64,000 nucleotides of DNA from Vibrio sp. RE88 (lineage in GTDB: Bacteria > Pseudomonadota > Gammaproteobacteria > Enterobacterales > Vibrionaceae): NCBI RefSeq assembly GCF_013113835.1, contig NZ_VTYQ01000003.1:248001-312000 (forward strand). The letters are read 5' to 3'. Shown in pieces: positions 63,618 through 64,000 of this stretch. The notes under the pieces are model-generated. The model saw only the letters and a program-made list of their open reading frames with translations, did no database searches and was not told the origin of the DNA. Each line of letters begins with the position of its first letter. The first letter of the stretch is position 1. Position numbers and translations under genes: made by a program.

Positions 63618-64000
63618 ATGCACAATCTGAAACTGATGTTCTTTAGCCTGATGTTATTAGCGTTACCAGTCCGTGGGGATGTCCTCACTCTCACTTCTCT
63701 GGAATGGCCTCCCTACGCTGGAAGAAGTCTCGACTCTCAAGGCGCTTCTGTAGCCGTTGTCAAAGCCGCTGTTGAAGCAATGGGGCATGAGTTAACCGTT
63801 GAATTTTACCCTTGGGAACGAGCCGTTCACCTTGCAAAGAATCAAGCCAAGTACGCCGGTTACTTTCCTGAATATTATTTTGAAGCGTCGGACCTAATCT
63901 TTTCAGAGCCGATAGGAACAGGCCCTCTAGGCTTCGTTGAAAACAAAGCTAATCAGATATCATGGAGCAGTTTACAGGACTTGAAATCGACCAAAATTGG
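63618..64000 (+). CDS. Periplasmic solute-binding protein (SBP_bac_3 type), partial
   Basis: The ATG at 63618 follows AAGGA; the frame stays open to the window end (127 codons). The signal peptide MHNLKLMFFSLMLLALPVRG is followed by LTSLEWPPYAGRSLD and a family-typical VEFYPWERAVHLAK, which place it with the amino acid-binding-like group 3 solute-binding proteins that vibrios carry in many copies without cognate permeases. The C-terminal half is outside the window, so function cannot be assessed. Ligand unknown. Confidence 0.85.
   Translation, partial: MHNLKLMFFSLMLLALPVRGDVLTLTSLEWPPYAGRSLDSQGASVAVVKAAVEAMGHELTVEFYPWERAVHLAKNQAKYAGYFPEYYFEASDLIFSEPIGTGPLGFVENKANQISWSSLQDLKSTKI

Overview
The window looks like part of a Vibrio chromosome (Vibrionaceae, Gammaproteobacteria). 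Evidence: a trp operon of the order trpL-E-G-D-CF-B-A with separate trpE and trpG and a fused trpC(F); rnm and yciO upstream of trp as in enteric bacteria; the trxB-cydD-cydC run; an mdtL-yidZ pair; and, beside trxB, a 2OG-Fe dioxygenase with the class V aminotransferase-like protein of the family named after Vibrio cholerae VC1184. The species cannot be fixed from the sequence alone. I saw no rRNA or tRNA gene, CRISPR array, insertion sequence, integrase or prophage.

Layout. 1-2634: 3'-truncated (in the window) M16 metallopeptidase lipoprotein, minus strand. 2920-4755: a GDSL esterase lipoprotein followed by a lipase-chaperone-like membrane-anchored protein. 4778-7621 (minus): TauD-type dioxygenase, VC1184-type PLP enzyme and an IDO-like 2OG-Fe dioxygenase. 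8022-12598: trxB, cydD, cydC (redox and cytochrome bd assembly). 12761-15711: mdtL efflux pump, yidZ LysR regulator, PhzF isomerase. 15767-21587 (minus): rluB, an EAL phosphodiesterase coupled to a cupredoxin-like periplasmic protein, yciO, rnm. 21604-28767: the trp operon with TrpR-type operator, five-Trp leader peptide, attenuator and final terminator.

28843-36000: a perfect 26-bp palindrome ahead of a dicarboxylate/amino-acid symporter, two small outer-membrane barrels on either side of hrpA, and a 58-residue basic small protein. 36012-43049: a MipA/OmpV-like outer-membrane protein with an unusual second half, a PhoD-like phosphatase operon, TerB, an FAD monooxygenase, a secreted duplicated alpha-beta-barrel protein and a DEDDh exonuclease. 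43359-48773: a three-gene DUF2760/Hsp70/Hsp70 chaperone operon, the strongest candidate here for a poorly described system.

49029-64000 is more accessory: a StyA-like flavin monooxygenase, a di-haem cytochrome c peroxidase with an FNR-type site, an unknown lipoprotein/helical-protein pair, an AraC regulator divergent from a DUF2804-sterol desaturase pair, a Crp-like regulator with a flavodoxin-fold oxidoreductase and a Lar-like zinc ribbon, a DUF805-secreted protein pair, two further AraC proteins (one membrane-embedded), an AhpD-like protein, a chemotaxis receptor, and the start of a periplasmic solute-binding protein cut by the window end.

Functions are assigned by reading motifs and by remembered family resemblance; no database search was run. 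Start codons were often moved inward from the longest open frame, using ribosome-binding sites and signal peptides; this is stated in each entry.
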